Shown here piece after piece: positions 1 through 12,549 of a stretch of 64,000 nucleotides of DNA (position 1 is the stretch's first letter; each line of letters opens with the position of its first letter). Made by a program: the position numbers and the translations under genes. Below the pieces are notes generated by a model that was not told where the DNA came from, searched no databases, and worked only from the letters and a program-made list of their open reading frames with translations. This stretch comes from Hansfordia pulvinata (Eukaryota > Ascomycota > Sordariomycetes > Xylariales): the NCBI GenBank assembly GCA_006538405.1, contig BJKQ01000003.1:3100001-3164000 (forward strand), written 5' to 3'.

Positions 1-3000
1 GGCATGCTAATCCCGTAGGGCAGGGTGAGGCCATGGGCAAGATCGAACAGCAAATCGGGAACGGAAATAATGGAGTCTGGTTCCCGAGTGTTCTGACCAA
101 CGCTGCCTGATTCTTGTAACTGGCCTTCCCCTCTTTCCGAGTTGGCTTGCTTATTATCCGAAGTCCTGATGGTGGCAGGCACTCTATGCTTCGCCGCTAG
201 CCGTACAACAACGCTCGAATGTGGGAATGCTCTCAGGACATGAACCGCGAATGCTGACACAATACGAGTTATACAACTCGACGTCAAGTATGTCTTCCTT
301 TATGGGAGTCTGGCCAGGGCTCGAAGTCCAGGGCTCTGTGTGGCGAAGTTTCAGCGTGGCAGCCCAACGCCTCCGCCGCTCTCACGCTTATAATGCCGTA
401 TTGCCCCTGATGGCCCGGATGAGGACAGCTGATCTGCGTGGCTAGAATGTCAACTACTGGGTACAAAAATGCCAACTGCGGGCCCCGGGGCACCAAAATG
501 CCAACTATGGGGCACAAAATGGGGCTCGATATAATACCTAGGCCTGTCGATTATGTACTGTGCCGCGAGCTTCGCAGTCTTGCTCGTGATGGGTTCCTGA
601 GGAAGTCTCAATGCGAACGATGTTAACACATGCCATGATCTATCCATACGGAGGGTGCAGGCTGAAGTTCTACACCTTGTCGTGGTACCATGCTAACAGA
701 GCTAGGCCTGTTACCTTTAAAAATCATGTTAGTTCATGTTCTTGTTTCCTCGGTTTGCATTTCAATTTATCTAAAATTCATCGATTCCCATTAACACTCA
801 GACTAGACTCTAAGATCGCCACCTGCTGGCCGCGTGAAACTTACCCTGGACGCGTCCATAGACTATGCTCAAGCCGGGCGCCACCGTCTGCCAGCTCAAT
901 ATTGTCTTCGGGATGGCCGATAGGCGCTAGCAAGGCCGGGACCCGGCATGTTGCTTACCCTTGAGCGCATGCAAAAGGAGTGGCGAATGCCTAGGATTTC
1001 CGCTCAAAAATGTTCATGTTCTCGACTCCCCCGGTGACATGGGTCTTTCAGCACCCCCGTTTTCCTAGGTGATCATTCCTTACACAGCTCTCGCCTGAAC
1101 TAGGCTTGGGCACTTTGAGGGACTCCTCGCCGGTGCGTATCCCCAAGGGTAGGCGGCAGGTAGAGTCCGTGCGCAAGAGAACTTGTTTGGAAGACTCAAG
1201 GGAGCATTCAGCCACTGCTCGTGAGGTGTGGCAACTCGTCGTTGGTCAGAATCGACAAGAAGCATCAGCTCTGCAGCGCCGTCTTCGTGTGTATCAGCGT
1301 CTAGAGGGTCGCCGGTCACGGTGGGCGGATGAGTGGTCCAGGGCTTAAGCCCCGGGCGCGTCGCAGCCGCTGCGCCATTGAGATGCATACATATGAGACT
1401 GTTGGCGACTTGCAATAGCCAGCTTCGGAAGCTTTATAGCACAGTTTCGTTTCGTCAGAAGAGTTCACGACCGAGCAAATCTTGGGCTATTGCAAATCAC
1501 AGCCTGCAGGGAGTCCTTGTCAGCAGAGTGGCAGCCAGTTCAAGTCTTCTCACCCGTCTAGCCGGTAAAAACGATGAGTAAACATGACCCGCGATCACAT
1601 TGCGCCAGAGAGCCAGAAAAGCATGAGAGAATGGCGATTGGCACCTGAAAGAGCATCTCGCGCCAGCCGTACTTGAACAGCAGCCACGATATCGAAGGCC
1701 CTCGAGTCTTGACAGGTTCATGCGTTTTGGGGGCAATTTCCATGAACATGGAATATCATCGGTGGCGGCACTAGCAGAGGCGGCAGCGGTGACATGTGAT
1801 ATCCCATACACGATCAAGACACTTCGTGTTCATTGCCCGTCACCCACAGATGTCGTCGCATACATGCACTTCTGTGATTGAAGCGCTAGCAAAGGGGGAC
1901 ATGAATGGAGAGTAAGTGCGGTATAGTTGATCAAGAGGTAAGCATGGGACGAGCGCGAAGAGGAAGAACAGTCTCAAGACAGACATCACTGTGACAAGCA
2001 CATAAAGGCGAGGGACCGTCTCCACGTTGCGTACATTCTGACGATGACATAATCACCATGAAGCCTGAAACCTGCACGTATTCCACGAGAAATACCAGAT
2101 GCTATCCGGTCGGCGGGGCCCAGGGTGGGCAGCCCAGCATGTCCGCACTCTGTACACGCGCGTCGGGCAGCAACCAATGAACCGACATGTTCTTCACATG
2201 CAGACCATCCCCATTGTTGTCCTCGTCCGCACAGGTCGAGAGTTGAAAATCCAGCATGGAGAGACCAAGACGCAGCCGAGAGCTGGCGCAGTTCGAAGCT
2301 GGCTAATTCTGAGGCAGGCCAGGAGGTCCACGGCGCTCTGGGGATGAGAGCTTGCGCATGTGGGTCCTCAGTACGGATGGGTCTAGGTACCACCTCAGGT
2401 AGTAGCGAGCAAGAAGGGCTTCCAAGTCTTCAATGCTCTCCATGCAAGGGAAACGAGCGGACGGCGAGGAAGCAGGCGCGCCGGTCACAGCATGCGGGCA
2501 CATTGTAATAGAAGCACGTAGGTTGTGGGCACGTGTGACTTCGCGTGCACGAGTCTTTGGTCTGAACTGGGCATTCCTGGTCGCTCCTTCGAGTTGGAAC
2601 CGGACGGATCTGATTGAACGGGCAGTCGTTACAGCGCCCGACCGTGGCCGATCTGGCAATCCCCCCCCCCTCCACTCGGACTACCAAAGGTTCATGTACC
2701 TAACAGACCCCGCGGCCACCAACGGACCAGGTTGCGTACGGTGAGCCGGTACTCCGAGGGAGGTACCTAGACTGTCAGCTGTCAGATGCAACGCTGCAAG
2801 CCGGAGTATGGATCGTTCCGTCCATTGACATTCCCCGGCCCAGGCTGTTGCGGAGTACCGTAGGTACTCGCATGGTGGAAGCCAGTGGAGGTCGGGCCAG
2901 CCGCCGCGGGAACAGAGTGGCCGGCGAGGTGCGTGCTTCCTTGGGCCGTCGCTAACACGCATGAGGAAAAAGGCCGAGGCATCTTTCACATGCCCCCGTC

Positions 3001-3376
3001 CACGAGCCGAGCCCAAGCTTCCCGTGCCGGCAGCGCTTTGGCGGCGCGCAACCGCAGCAGCGTCATCCATCCAACGCCGCCCGCCGCCGCCTCGCCGCCC
3101 TTCGACCTCGAGCCGAACCACCAAGAACAAAGTGCGGGCAGCCCTTGTCCTCCTCGATGCACCCTGCCTGTCCTGCGCCCTGACTCGGCTTACAATAAGA
3201 CACCATCAGCGCCTCGCCTCGATCGCCCGTCGCCTCGTCCGACTTGCTTTTCCCAGCCTTCTCTTCCTCTCTTCCTCCCTTTCGCAATCTAACTCCGACC
3301 CGGCCAGCATAGCTTTGCGATCGTTGCCATCAACCCACTCACAACAGCCGCCCGCGCAACTACAGCTTCTATCAAC
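1..3376. other. Intergenic, no supported gene
   Basis: I see no convincing coding sequence here. Open frames are short, overlap on both strands and carry no family motif. Composition is mixed, with a C homopolymer near 2663-2672. The last 150-400 bases become rich in C and T (for example 3220-3290), as is common just upstream of fungal start codons, so the right end is probably the promoter and leader of the SCP2 gene. Confidence 0.6.
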
Positions 3377-3975
3377 ATGGGTCTCAAGAACGGTACGCCC
3401 CCCTCATGCCAAGAGACTCCTTGCCCCCCGCTACCCAGCTACTGATGCTGATTTATGACCTTCCGCTAATGCGCGCCCAACAGACAAATTCCCCTCTTCC
3501 GAGGCCTTCGAGGCCATCAACTCGGCCCTGACGGCCAGCGAAGCCGACCGCAAGGACGCCATCAAGCAGGGCAACGCCGTCTTCGCTTTCACTCTCAAGA
3601 ACAAGGCCGGCGAGACGGAGAGCTGGCACATCGACCTCAAGGAGAAGGGCGAGGTCGGCACTGGCCTCGGCAACAAGCCCACCGGTTAGCACCACCAGCC
3701 CAAACACATACCCACACCTCGCCGAGGCTGGGCGCTTGTCCACGACATGCGCCCGCGTCAAAGCTGTCCGGGCGGCCATGCATGATACTGACATCGTCCT
3801 CTTCCCCGCAGTGACCCTGTCCCTCGACGACGAGCAGTTTGGAAACCTGGTGGCCGGCAAGGCTAACGCCCAGAAGTTGTTCATGTCGGGCAAGCTCAAG
3901 ATCAAGGGCGACGTCATGAAGGCGACCAAGATGGAGCCCATCCTGAACAAGGCCAAGACCAGCGCCAAGTTGTAA
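3377..3975 (+). CDS. SCP2-type sterol carrier / lipid-transfer protein, peroxisomal
   Basis: Three exons: 3377-3392, 3485-3684 (the acceptor AG ends at 3483-3484, give or take one base) and 3812-3975. They join in frame to a protein of about 126 aa beginning MGLKNDKFPSSEAF. The product matches the single-domain SCP2 fold of fungal non-specific lipid-transfer proteins (Pox18 type): the VFAFTLKNKAG, WHIDLKEKG and TLSLDDEQFGNLVAGKANAQ segments, then LFMSGKLKIKGDVMKATKMEPIL, whose parts line the lipid pocket. The C-terminus ends in AKL, a peroxisomal targeting tripeptide. The expected role is binding and transfer of fatty acyl-CoA or sterols in the peroxisomal matrix, supporting beta-oxidation. 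Both introns have clean donors (gtacgc, gttagc) and acceptors (caacag, ccgcag). Length is normal for the family. The family call is very likely; the exact ligand is not known. Confidence 0.92.
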
Positions 3976-6382
3976 ATTAGACTGTTGATATTCTGCTCAT
4001 ATTCCCCAGGCGCGCCACGGACAGCGCGGCGCATAATCGAAACTGCGCATTCACCAACGCAGACATAACAACGACCGCTCGAATTCCGCCCCCCTGTTGG
4101 GGAGTTTGACGCACCCCGTCCGTATCGCGCATGACTGCAGGGTCTAGATGCGAGGGTACGATTGAGTTCAAAGTGATGCAAAGTCATCGACCTGTCACTC
4201 GAGCCACTGCTGGGCCATAGGTATCGGAATCAAGGGCTCGCGAGTGCGTGACTACAGCACATTGCAGCCCAGTCCTGTTTTTGAGGCCTGACAGGGCCAT
4301 GGCACTAATGACAGGATGCGCAAATCGTGTTTGGCTAACCAGGGTCTCGGTGGTCACCGTCACGGCTGGTGGCCCTCGGTAATGCCGTTCACGAACCAAC
4401 CTTTCAGACAAAATCAGGCTTCTACCTGGCGAGCCTCTTGTGGAATACGGACGTGCGCAGGGTGGCCTCTCACGATTCCGCCTGTACGACTACGTAGAGC
4501 TAGATCTGATTTCACGCGTGTGCTTAGGTGCTGATCGCCCATGCCACTCTGGGGAGCAGCCAAATAGCCGCCACCTCTGCTAGAGACCTCGACTCCTTCA
4601 GAAACGCGCAACCTCTGCGCGCAGCGGCATGATGCCATAGGGGCTGCCCATCCTCAAAGATCAGAGACAGATCGGGAGGAAAGCTGGCATCGTAACCAGC
4701 GGCTTGCGCTATCAACCTCACCAGTCGGACAGGGCCCCCGCCCGAGCGGCAAACACAAGAAGCGTTGGCGCGCGCGGGAGTTCCGATCTGCCATGTCACA
4801 AGAGCGACGGGTGTGGGAACCCGAGAAAACGCGGCCGGGAGGGAGTCGACAACCCTGCGCTACATGGGCGGTACACGCGCCCAGAGCACGGTACGCGGGT
4901 GTACTAGATGAAATGGATTGAAGAATTTGGGTGGTCGTACTGAGCTCTCTTTTCCGTACCGTACCTAAGCGCATGGGATCGAAACCACAAATCAGCCCGT
5001 GGCGGTGCGAGAGCCGGAGTCGAGCGCGTGTGCGATGCGTGACTCGTCGCTCGCCCGCGACGGCGACGCTGAAACACCTGGTCAGAGCAGGCACGTACTC
5101 GTACCTGTGCGTATCTGTACGCGCCCGGCCGCGCATCTGTGTATTGTGTAGTGCTTCCAGGATCCGGTGCATGTTGCAATCAGGATGGCCGCAGTCGGCG
5201 CGGCTGCGGCAACGAGATGGAATGCTCTGGACTTTGCTGCATGTGTCGGCCGGTCCCCGTGGTTCATTGGATGTTCTTTGTTCTGCTCCTTGTCCGTCAC
5301 CGTTGCGTGGGCTAACCTGGGGCACAATCCAAAATGGTGTGTACTTAATATAGATAGCTCCCATGTACATACAGGTGAATGCACCGGGGGCTCGCAGCGC
5401 CTCTAGTCGCTATACCATGAATGCGACCGCCAGAGGGGGATTCACTGCACCGCTTCTCGATATAACCACTGGTATGAGGCCAGCCGGCTCCGGAGGTACC
5501 TGGAGCTGCGTACCCGATGCTGTCGGATCGAGCCGCCAACGCGCCAGTTGGACCTTCCCTCCCTGCATGAGTACCTGACCAGCAAGGTCAGGTACGACCC
5601 GACTTTAGTACATACCCCGAGGACACTGGAAGCAGTGCTGACCGTGGATCTCCGCCCTGATTTTTTCTTCTCGTCTCCCCCGACATCATCGACCGCGTCT
5701 CATCAGCCTCGTCGTCGCCCCTGCACGCACCACACGACATCCCTCGTGCTCATACCGACACGGCACTTCAAGGTATTGTTTTCCCGATTTTTATTTGCCA
5801 GTCGCTGCCCGGTTCCCTTCTTGTGGCCTTCATTTGTGAACAGCTTCCACAGCTGCGGGTACCTGCCGACGCTGTCTGCGCGGCCGCCTGTCGTCGCAAG
5901 GGACAGCTGTGATCCGACGAACCCCCCCTTGGCTGGTTTTCATTGTTTTTCTCCCTGTTTGATGCCTGTATCCGATCTCCTTTCTTCGGTCGCCCCCCGA
6001 CTGACCCATGTGTTACCGTAGCGCCAGAGATTAACGCGCGCGTCGCACCGCTGCATCTCGCGTTTTTTGGCGCCTTGATGCCTTTCATTCAATAACCTGT
6101 GCAAGGCACCCCCAACACCAACACTCGACATAACACGCGCCCCTTGCCATCAACAACGCGTCCCACAACGCGTCTATCCCCCGCCTGCACATCCAGCGTT
6201 TAGTCTATTCCTTGCCAACGCTCGCACATTTTTCCTTGCATCGAATCGCGACACCACCTGCGAAGCTGCGGCTCTTTCGACAACAATCGTTCTGCCAACA
6301 CCACACCCTCGTCGCAATCGCTTTTCCGACCGACAGCAACACTCTGCAGAGGCTCTCCAGCGCTTGAGCGCCCGACATCATC
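3976..6382. other. Intergenic: 3' UTR, unknown spacer, and Nup gene promoter/leader
   Basis: No supported gene. The octamer TACTCGTA occurs at 5096-5103. From about 5640 to 6380 the plus strand is rich in C and T and lacks credible coding, consistent with promoter and 5' leader of the downstream nucleoporin gene. Confidence 0.55.
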
Positions 6383-9300
6383 ATGGCGTCTTTCGGCACT
6401 CCTGGCCCCAAGAGACCAGCTGCTGAGGCCTCTCCGGCCAAGGCCCCTGCGACGCCGGGCCTCAACTTCCAGTCCTCGCTTGTCCCGCATGTCCCCAAGG
6501 CTACCCCCAGCCGATCTTACCATCCTCCGAAGCAGGACTGGAGAACCTTCACCAAGAACAAGGGTTTCAAAAACACCACCGCGAGATTGCGCCATGCCCA
6601 CCGCAATGAGCCACGCTTCAAGGCCCCCGATGCCACCTGGTCGACCTCCCGCCGCGACATGTTCCGCATCTCTACCCCCGAAAAAGCCACCCAATCTTTC
6701 AACCCAACTCTGCCCGCTGCCGTCGAAGAAGCCGCTGCCGGCATTGCCAAGTCCAAGCCTGTGGCAAAAAAGACCGAATACAACGGCATGTCCGCGGCCG
6801 TTTCCCAGGAGCCCTTCAAAAGGAGGATCCCCTTCCCTTCTCCCGAACTGACCGGCGAGTACATGTCTGCCCGCGTCCCGCTTCACGCCACCAACCCTCG
6901 CACCGTCTGGGCCGACGAGTTTCTCGCCCACTTTTGCCCCAACCAATACGACGAGGCGCAGCGCCGCCAGTTTTTCTGCATTCTCGACTTGCGCAGACTC
7001 AAGCACGCCGCCAACGAGATCTTCATCAAGCGTGACTGGAGGCTTAACATGCCCAACTTTACCAAGGAGTACGAAAAGAGCAGGGGCCTCATTTTGATGC
7101 GCTATGGTTTCTACGATTTCTCCTCGACCAAGATTGACCCCGCCAAGCTTCGCAAGTGGAAAATCGAGCACGGCCTCATCAACGAGGACGACGAGGAAGA
7201 GGAGGAGACTGGCCTTTCTTCCAAGACGACGTCTTCCACTGTCGCCCAAACCCCCAAGCCCGCCTCCAAGACGCCCAAGGCACCTTCCACTGCGCCCCGC
7301 GCGACAAAGCGCAAAGCTGACGACGACCCGGATGCCGATGACGAACCGAACGCGCCTGCTACGGCTCTCCCGAACAAACGTCGCAATGTGGCTTTTGACG
7401 AGCCCCGTGCTGAACGTGACAACCAGCCAAGAGCCGCGAGTCCCAAGAAGCACGACTATGCCCGTGATGGCCCCCAGCCTTTCATATCCAGCACTCGCGA
7501 CAGCGTTTTCGATGTCAATCGCCAGCAGGGCATCAAGCGTCCGGCAGCTGTGGAGGAAGCCGATGATGGGGACCAAGATCCGCCAAGCAAACTCCACAAG
7601 CCAAACCACTCTGCGGCGGCTTCTAAGTTTGAGGGCATCCTCAAGAAGTCACAGACTTCGACTCCCAAGGCCCCGTCCACTCTACCGCCGGGCCCATTTG
7701 GTGCTTCCTCGTCTGAGCCAGTATCAAACCCTTTTGCGCCCAAGGGTGACGCCAAGGCTTTGTCTCGTCTCAATGACAACCTGAAGGCATACAGCAGCAT
7801 CAAGGAGCCTGTTTCGGATCTATCTGGCACGTACATGTACGTTTCCGCTAGCGAGAGCTCTGGTAAGGACAGTGACGGCGACGGAAAACCCCAGAATTCG
7901 AGTAACATGACTCCTGCTGCTGAAAAAGCCGCTTCCATTTTTGGCCAAACCGCGAAGACCACCACCACCAGCACCCCCTCAAATCTTTTCGCACAGCCCC
8001 CCAAGGACACTACCAGCACTCCGGCGAACCTCTTTGCACAAAGCTCTAAGGACACTGCCAGCACGCCTTCAAGCCTTTTCGGCCAGCCCGCCAAGGCCAC
8101 TACGAGCAGTGCTGCGACTGTGTTTGGTTCTCAGCCCGGAGCAACTGCGCCAAACCCCTTCGGCGCCTCCACAGGGAGCCTCTTCGGCCAGGCCACCAGC
8201 AAAGAACCTGCTACGCCCAAAGGTGGGCTGTTTGGACGCGTGCAACTTGATTCCGACGGGAAGCCACTCCGCGACACTTCGACCGCCGAAAACAAGGAAA
8301 ACGGAACCCCCAAGGAGACGACTCCTGCTGCGGACTCAGCACCCACCCCGGCCAAGACACCTGGCGATTTCACCTTCAACCCCACCAAGGACAAGATTAA
8401 CTTCGGCACGCCTGCCACGGCCACTACTGGAGCGTCAGCACTTCCGGACGCCACTCCCAAGGCTAACGGGGCCTCCCTCTTTTCGGCTTCTCAGCCTGCT
8501 AACTCGCTCTTTGCCGGAGCGAAGCCTTCTGACAATGCCCCCAAAGTCGGAGCACCCCTTTTTGGTGCCGCCACCGCCTCGAACGTCTTTGGCACGCCCT
8601 TTAACACCACGAACAACCCCGTAGAAAGTAATGATGCAAAGCCTTCTGATGGCCCCACTACAGAAGAGCCACCCAAGAAGCGAGGCCGCGATGACGACGA
8701 TTCCCAGGACGGCAACAAGACGCAAGGTGAGCCAAGACCCAAAAAACCGATACTGGATCATGAAGCCAGCCTCCAGACCCCAAACTCGTTCAGGCCCCCG
8801 GAACTCCATCGAGCCTCGCAAGCATCAGCACACGAGGCTTCTCCTGAGTTTTCTGAGTCTGAAGAATATTCCGAGTCCGAGTCTGGGTCCGAATCAGACG
8901 AAGTTGAGGTAGTCAAAACAGCCAAGCCGCTTACTCCTGCTCTCTTCACGCCGCTTTCGAAGCCTGGAGAGGACAAACCCGAGCACAAGGCCAAGGATGA
9001 GACTGAAGACAGGACCCCGGACCAGACTGAAGATCACAAGGCCAAGAAGAAGGAAAAGCCCCGTCCATGGATCCGAGACTCTACCAGTGGAGAGATTCGT
9101 TATTTCAGCCCCTTTCCCACCCCTGAACCCGTCGACATGAGCAAGGTGCCACGGAACCCGTTTATTGACAACCCACCAGGTCTATTCAACCCTCCGGAGA
9201 AGAAGGCTACCCAGGCCCTTTTCGGTTTCGGCTCTGCTTCGAACGCGGCCAAGCAACCTGCACAGTCCATATTTGGAAATGCTGCCAAACCGGCACAGCC

Positions 9301-10903
9301 CTCGTCTGACACGACTGCCAAACCCGCCACGGCACCGACTAACTTCCCAGAGCCGACTCCGGACGAGTCGGTCAATCGGAACCCCTTTGGCAACCCCAAG
9401 ACGCCTGCCCCTAACAGCAGCGTCTTTCCGTCAACGACACCTGCCGTGCCGCCGCCAACCAACTTGTTCGGTTCGAAGACGCCTACCCCCGCGGCGTTCG
9501 CTTTCGGCTCATCCAACATGCAAGCAGAGGCCAAACCCGCAGAGGCCAAGCCTGCAGACCCCAAGCCATCCATCTTCAACTCGGGGAGCAACGAGCCAGC
9601 GAAGCCGCAAACTCCTGGGCCGAGCTTCAGCTTTGGCGGTTCCACTGCCCAAAACGAAAACAAGACCTCCTTGTTCGGGAACTCTAACGCGCAGACCGAG
9701 CCAAAGACTCCGTCGTTCAGCTTCGGCGGATCGACATCTCAGGAACAGCCAAAGACTCCCGCTGTTTCATTTGGGGCAGGGTCGTCAGCCACGCCCAGCT
9801 TCAATTTTGGGGGGGCAGGAGGTAGCAACAACAATGCCTCGTTCACTTTTGGTGGCTCCACCCAGTCTGAAAAGCCCGCCTTTGGAGCCAACGGGGGTTC
9901 CCAACCTGGCTCATTCACATTTGGTGCGACTCCCGGCAAAGAGATTAACAATCCCTTTGCAGCAGCCAGCAGCCAACAGTCCACTACCCCAGCAGCTTCG
10001 TTTAACTTTGGCTCTAACAGTCAAGAGACGCCCAAGCTTGGCGCGTCAAGCAGCGGCGCGCCCCTGTTTAGTTTCCAGGCCGCCACACCCCAGTCGAGCA
10101 CGCCCAGTGCTTCTGATGCTCAGAAGCCCGGGTCACTGTTTGGTAGTACTCAGAACGGACAAGCGGCCAAGCCGCCGCAGGCCATATTTGGTGGCGCCAG
10201 TAACGGCACTACTACCCCGAACATATTTGGTGCCAACACCAGCAAAGACGCACCCAAAGTCATTTTTGGCACCAGCTCTATCGAGGCCCCCAAACCTCAA
10301 AACATGTTCGGCAGTAATCTGCAGCCCACCCAGAACGGATCTCGTAAGTTGACTCAATGAATCACGGGAGAATATGCCCATTTTCTAATTTTGGTAGAAT
10401 CGCCATTCCCAGCTGCTTCAAGTCTCGGTACCACACCCGCAGGGACCCCTGAACCTCAGTCTCAAACCCAAACTGAAGACGGTGAGGAGGCTCCCCAAGA
10501 GCAGATCAAGCTCACCGAGGGAGGGCCTGGAGAGGAAGATGAGGAGATATTGCACGAGGTCCGCGCCAAGGCTCTGAAGTTCAACAAGGCCGCGCAAGAC
10601 GAGGATGGCAAAGCCGTGTCCCCCTGGAGCACTCAGGGTGTTGGCCCTTTGCGTATCCTCAAGAACAAGGCATCAGGTGCGGTCCGAGTTCTGCTTCGTG
10701 CCGAGCCTCGTGGTCACATTGCGATGAACAAGACTGTTCTGGCCGACATTGAGTACATCCCTTCGCAGAAAACGGTCAAGTACCCTGCCGCAAGTGACGA
10801 TGGCTCAGGTCTTGAGACTTGGGTCCTGCAGGTCAAGACTGTCGCTGCGGCTGCCGAGCTTGCGAAGAGTCTCGAGGAGCACAAGAAGGCCAACAAGCAG
10901 TGA
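6383..10903 (+). CDS. FG-repeat nucleoporin with C-terminal Ran-binding domain (Nup2/Nup61/Nup50-like)
   Basis: Two exons, 6383-10343 and 10398-10903. The 54-nt intron (gtaagt...gtag) joins in frame to give about 1488 aa. Residues 1-270 form a conserved-looking region (LDLRRLKHAANEIFIKRDW near residue 205). Basic NLS-like patches follow (TKRKADDD, NKRRN, PKKRGRDDD). A long middle region is rich in FG, SLFG, NIFG and FSFGG repeats separated by Ser/Thr/Pro/Lys linkers, with an acidic Ser/Glu tract near residues 820-840. Residues of about 1360-1488 (EEILHEVRAKALKFN, then LRILKNKASGAVRVLLR and TWVLQVKT) are a RanBD1 domain. In this family the FG repeats bind karyopherins and the RanBD binds Ran-GTP at the nuclear basket, aiding release of importin-alpha and cargo. 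The N-terminal region is longer than in yeast Nup2, as is usual in filamentous fungi. Without the second exon the Ran-binding domain would be lost. Confidence 0.93.
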
Positions 10904-12549
10904 CCCTGGATAGTAACACTGCCCAGCGCGGACCAGAGATGCGGCTGTGATTAATTTCATGGCGCGATAGCCTGCTTTCATCATTGCGGGCTATTTAGCG
11001 ACGACGGCTATCAAGGAATATCTGGTGTTAGCAACGGCATGCGAAAACAGTATGCTCTTTTCATGAATCGTGGGTTTTCGGTCTGGGGTTGTTTTTTGCT
11101 TCTTTATTCAAAAGCAGAAAAGTGCAGCGCATGGCTTATCAGGTTGTTTCCATACCTGCTGTCGGAAGGTATATACATGTCGTGTCCCTGTCGTTTCTTG
11201 TTTTGTCTTTCTGGGCGGACTTATTTTTGGGCTTGCTGTTTTGTTCTTCTTTTTTGGTTTGGGGCATTATACAAGGGCGCAATGAGCATGGTCACATGGA
11301 CACAGTAATAGAACGAGATGAGTACATCTCTTGCCGTTACCTTCTGCCTTACCGCTGGAACACTTCGTCAACCGGTTGAATGATCGATATCGGTTTTGGC
11401 GTAGCCGAGGCACGGAATATCGAGACGAGGCAGCGACCCCAATTGTATTACAAAGCGAGCCGGACGGGTTTCGCCACTCGAGAATGAGGCCAGAACGACG
11501 ATGAGAAATCAACCCAGCGAACCGCCGATTATAAAGCATGCGCCATCATGGCCAGCCGCCAGTGCACGACTATCTTGATTCTCGCTAACAGGCTAGCGCA
11601 ACCCCGTGCGCCCTTGCGAAGACACGGCTGAACTCCGTGATGGTAGGATGCGAGCGTGGCTGACGGGTCTCTTGGGGAAGTACATGGCACCTCTGCGTGA
11701 ACATCCTTGCGACACCGTGTCCAGGTCTTCCTGCCGCGCGATTGATGCCTCGACCCTTGGGCTTTGATGAGGTTGCTCATCGGACATCATCATCATCATC
11801 ATCGACCACCAAGTCATACCACGTACAGCTTGATTGAATATGGAGCGCTGGGCCTCACGGCTTATGGTGCCTTGGTACGATAAGCTCGCGAGGCAGTCAA
11901 GGAACCCTACGGCGCGGTGGTCGAGCCCGGGCGGTCGGCAATAGTCTTCGCCCCAGCGTCTAGATGACCATCCGATAAGGCCACCAAAGTCCAGCGAGAT
12001 GGACGAGCGGGATTCGACGTTGGCACCAGCCGGTCGAGTGTAGGTACTCGTAGTTCGTGGTCAGTGGCGCGCAGGTTAGCTAAGGTAGTGGGCTGTCGGG
12101 GTTATTCGGGCTTTGCTGGCGGAATTAAGGCGTAAATACAAGGCGCCAATCCCGCCGTGTTTCGTCATTGGCCGTGGCACCGCATTCGATGTCATCTGGG
12201 GGCCACTTTTAGCGTTATGCCCGACATAGCAGCTTCGGCGCTCCGAGACGCAGCCTCAGCCCATCGAGGTTACCTATGCTCAACATGGTGTATGCTCAAC
12301 ATGGTTCTCAACAAGACTTTCTCTCCATCAGTATGGCGCAAGCCTTCATTACGAATCAAAAGCCATGACAGCAGCTTACCTTGGGACTATATAAACTCAA
12401 ACAACATCGCCAGTTGATCGGTTCGTTCTTGGAAGCACAACCCCCTGGCCACTTCTAAGCAGCGCGTCAACACCAACAAGAGATTACCTCTCCCCGCTTC
12501 AACTGTCCTTGCAGGGAGAAGAAACAGCACAACCATCCACCACATCACC
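10904..12549. other. Intergenic, no supported gene
   Basis: The first few hundred bases are T-rich (11080-11260) and probably hold the nucleoporin 3' UTR. A short CAT/ATC triplet run lies at 11787-11802. The octamer TACTCGTA is at 12045-12052, about 500 bases upstream of the reductase gene. No credible coding region is seen. Confidence 0.55.
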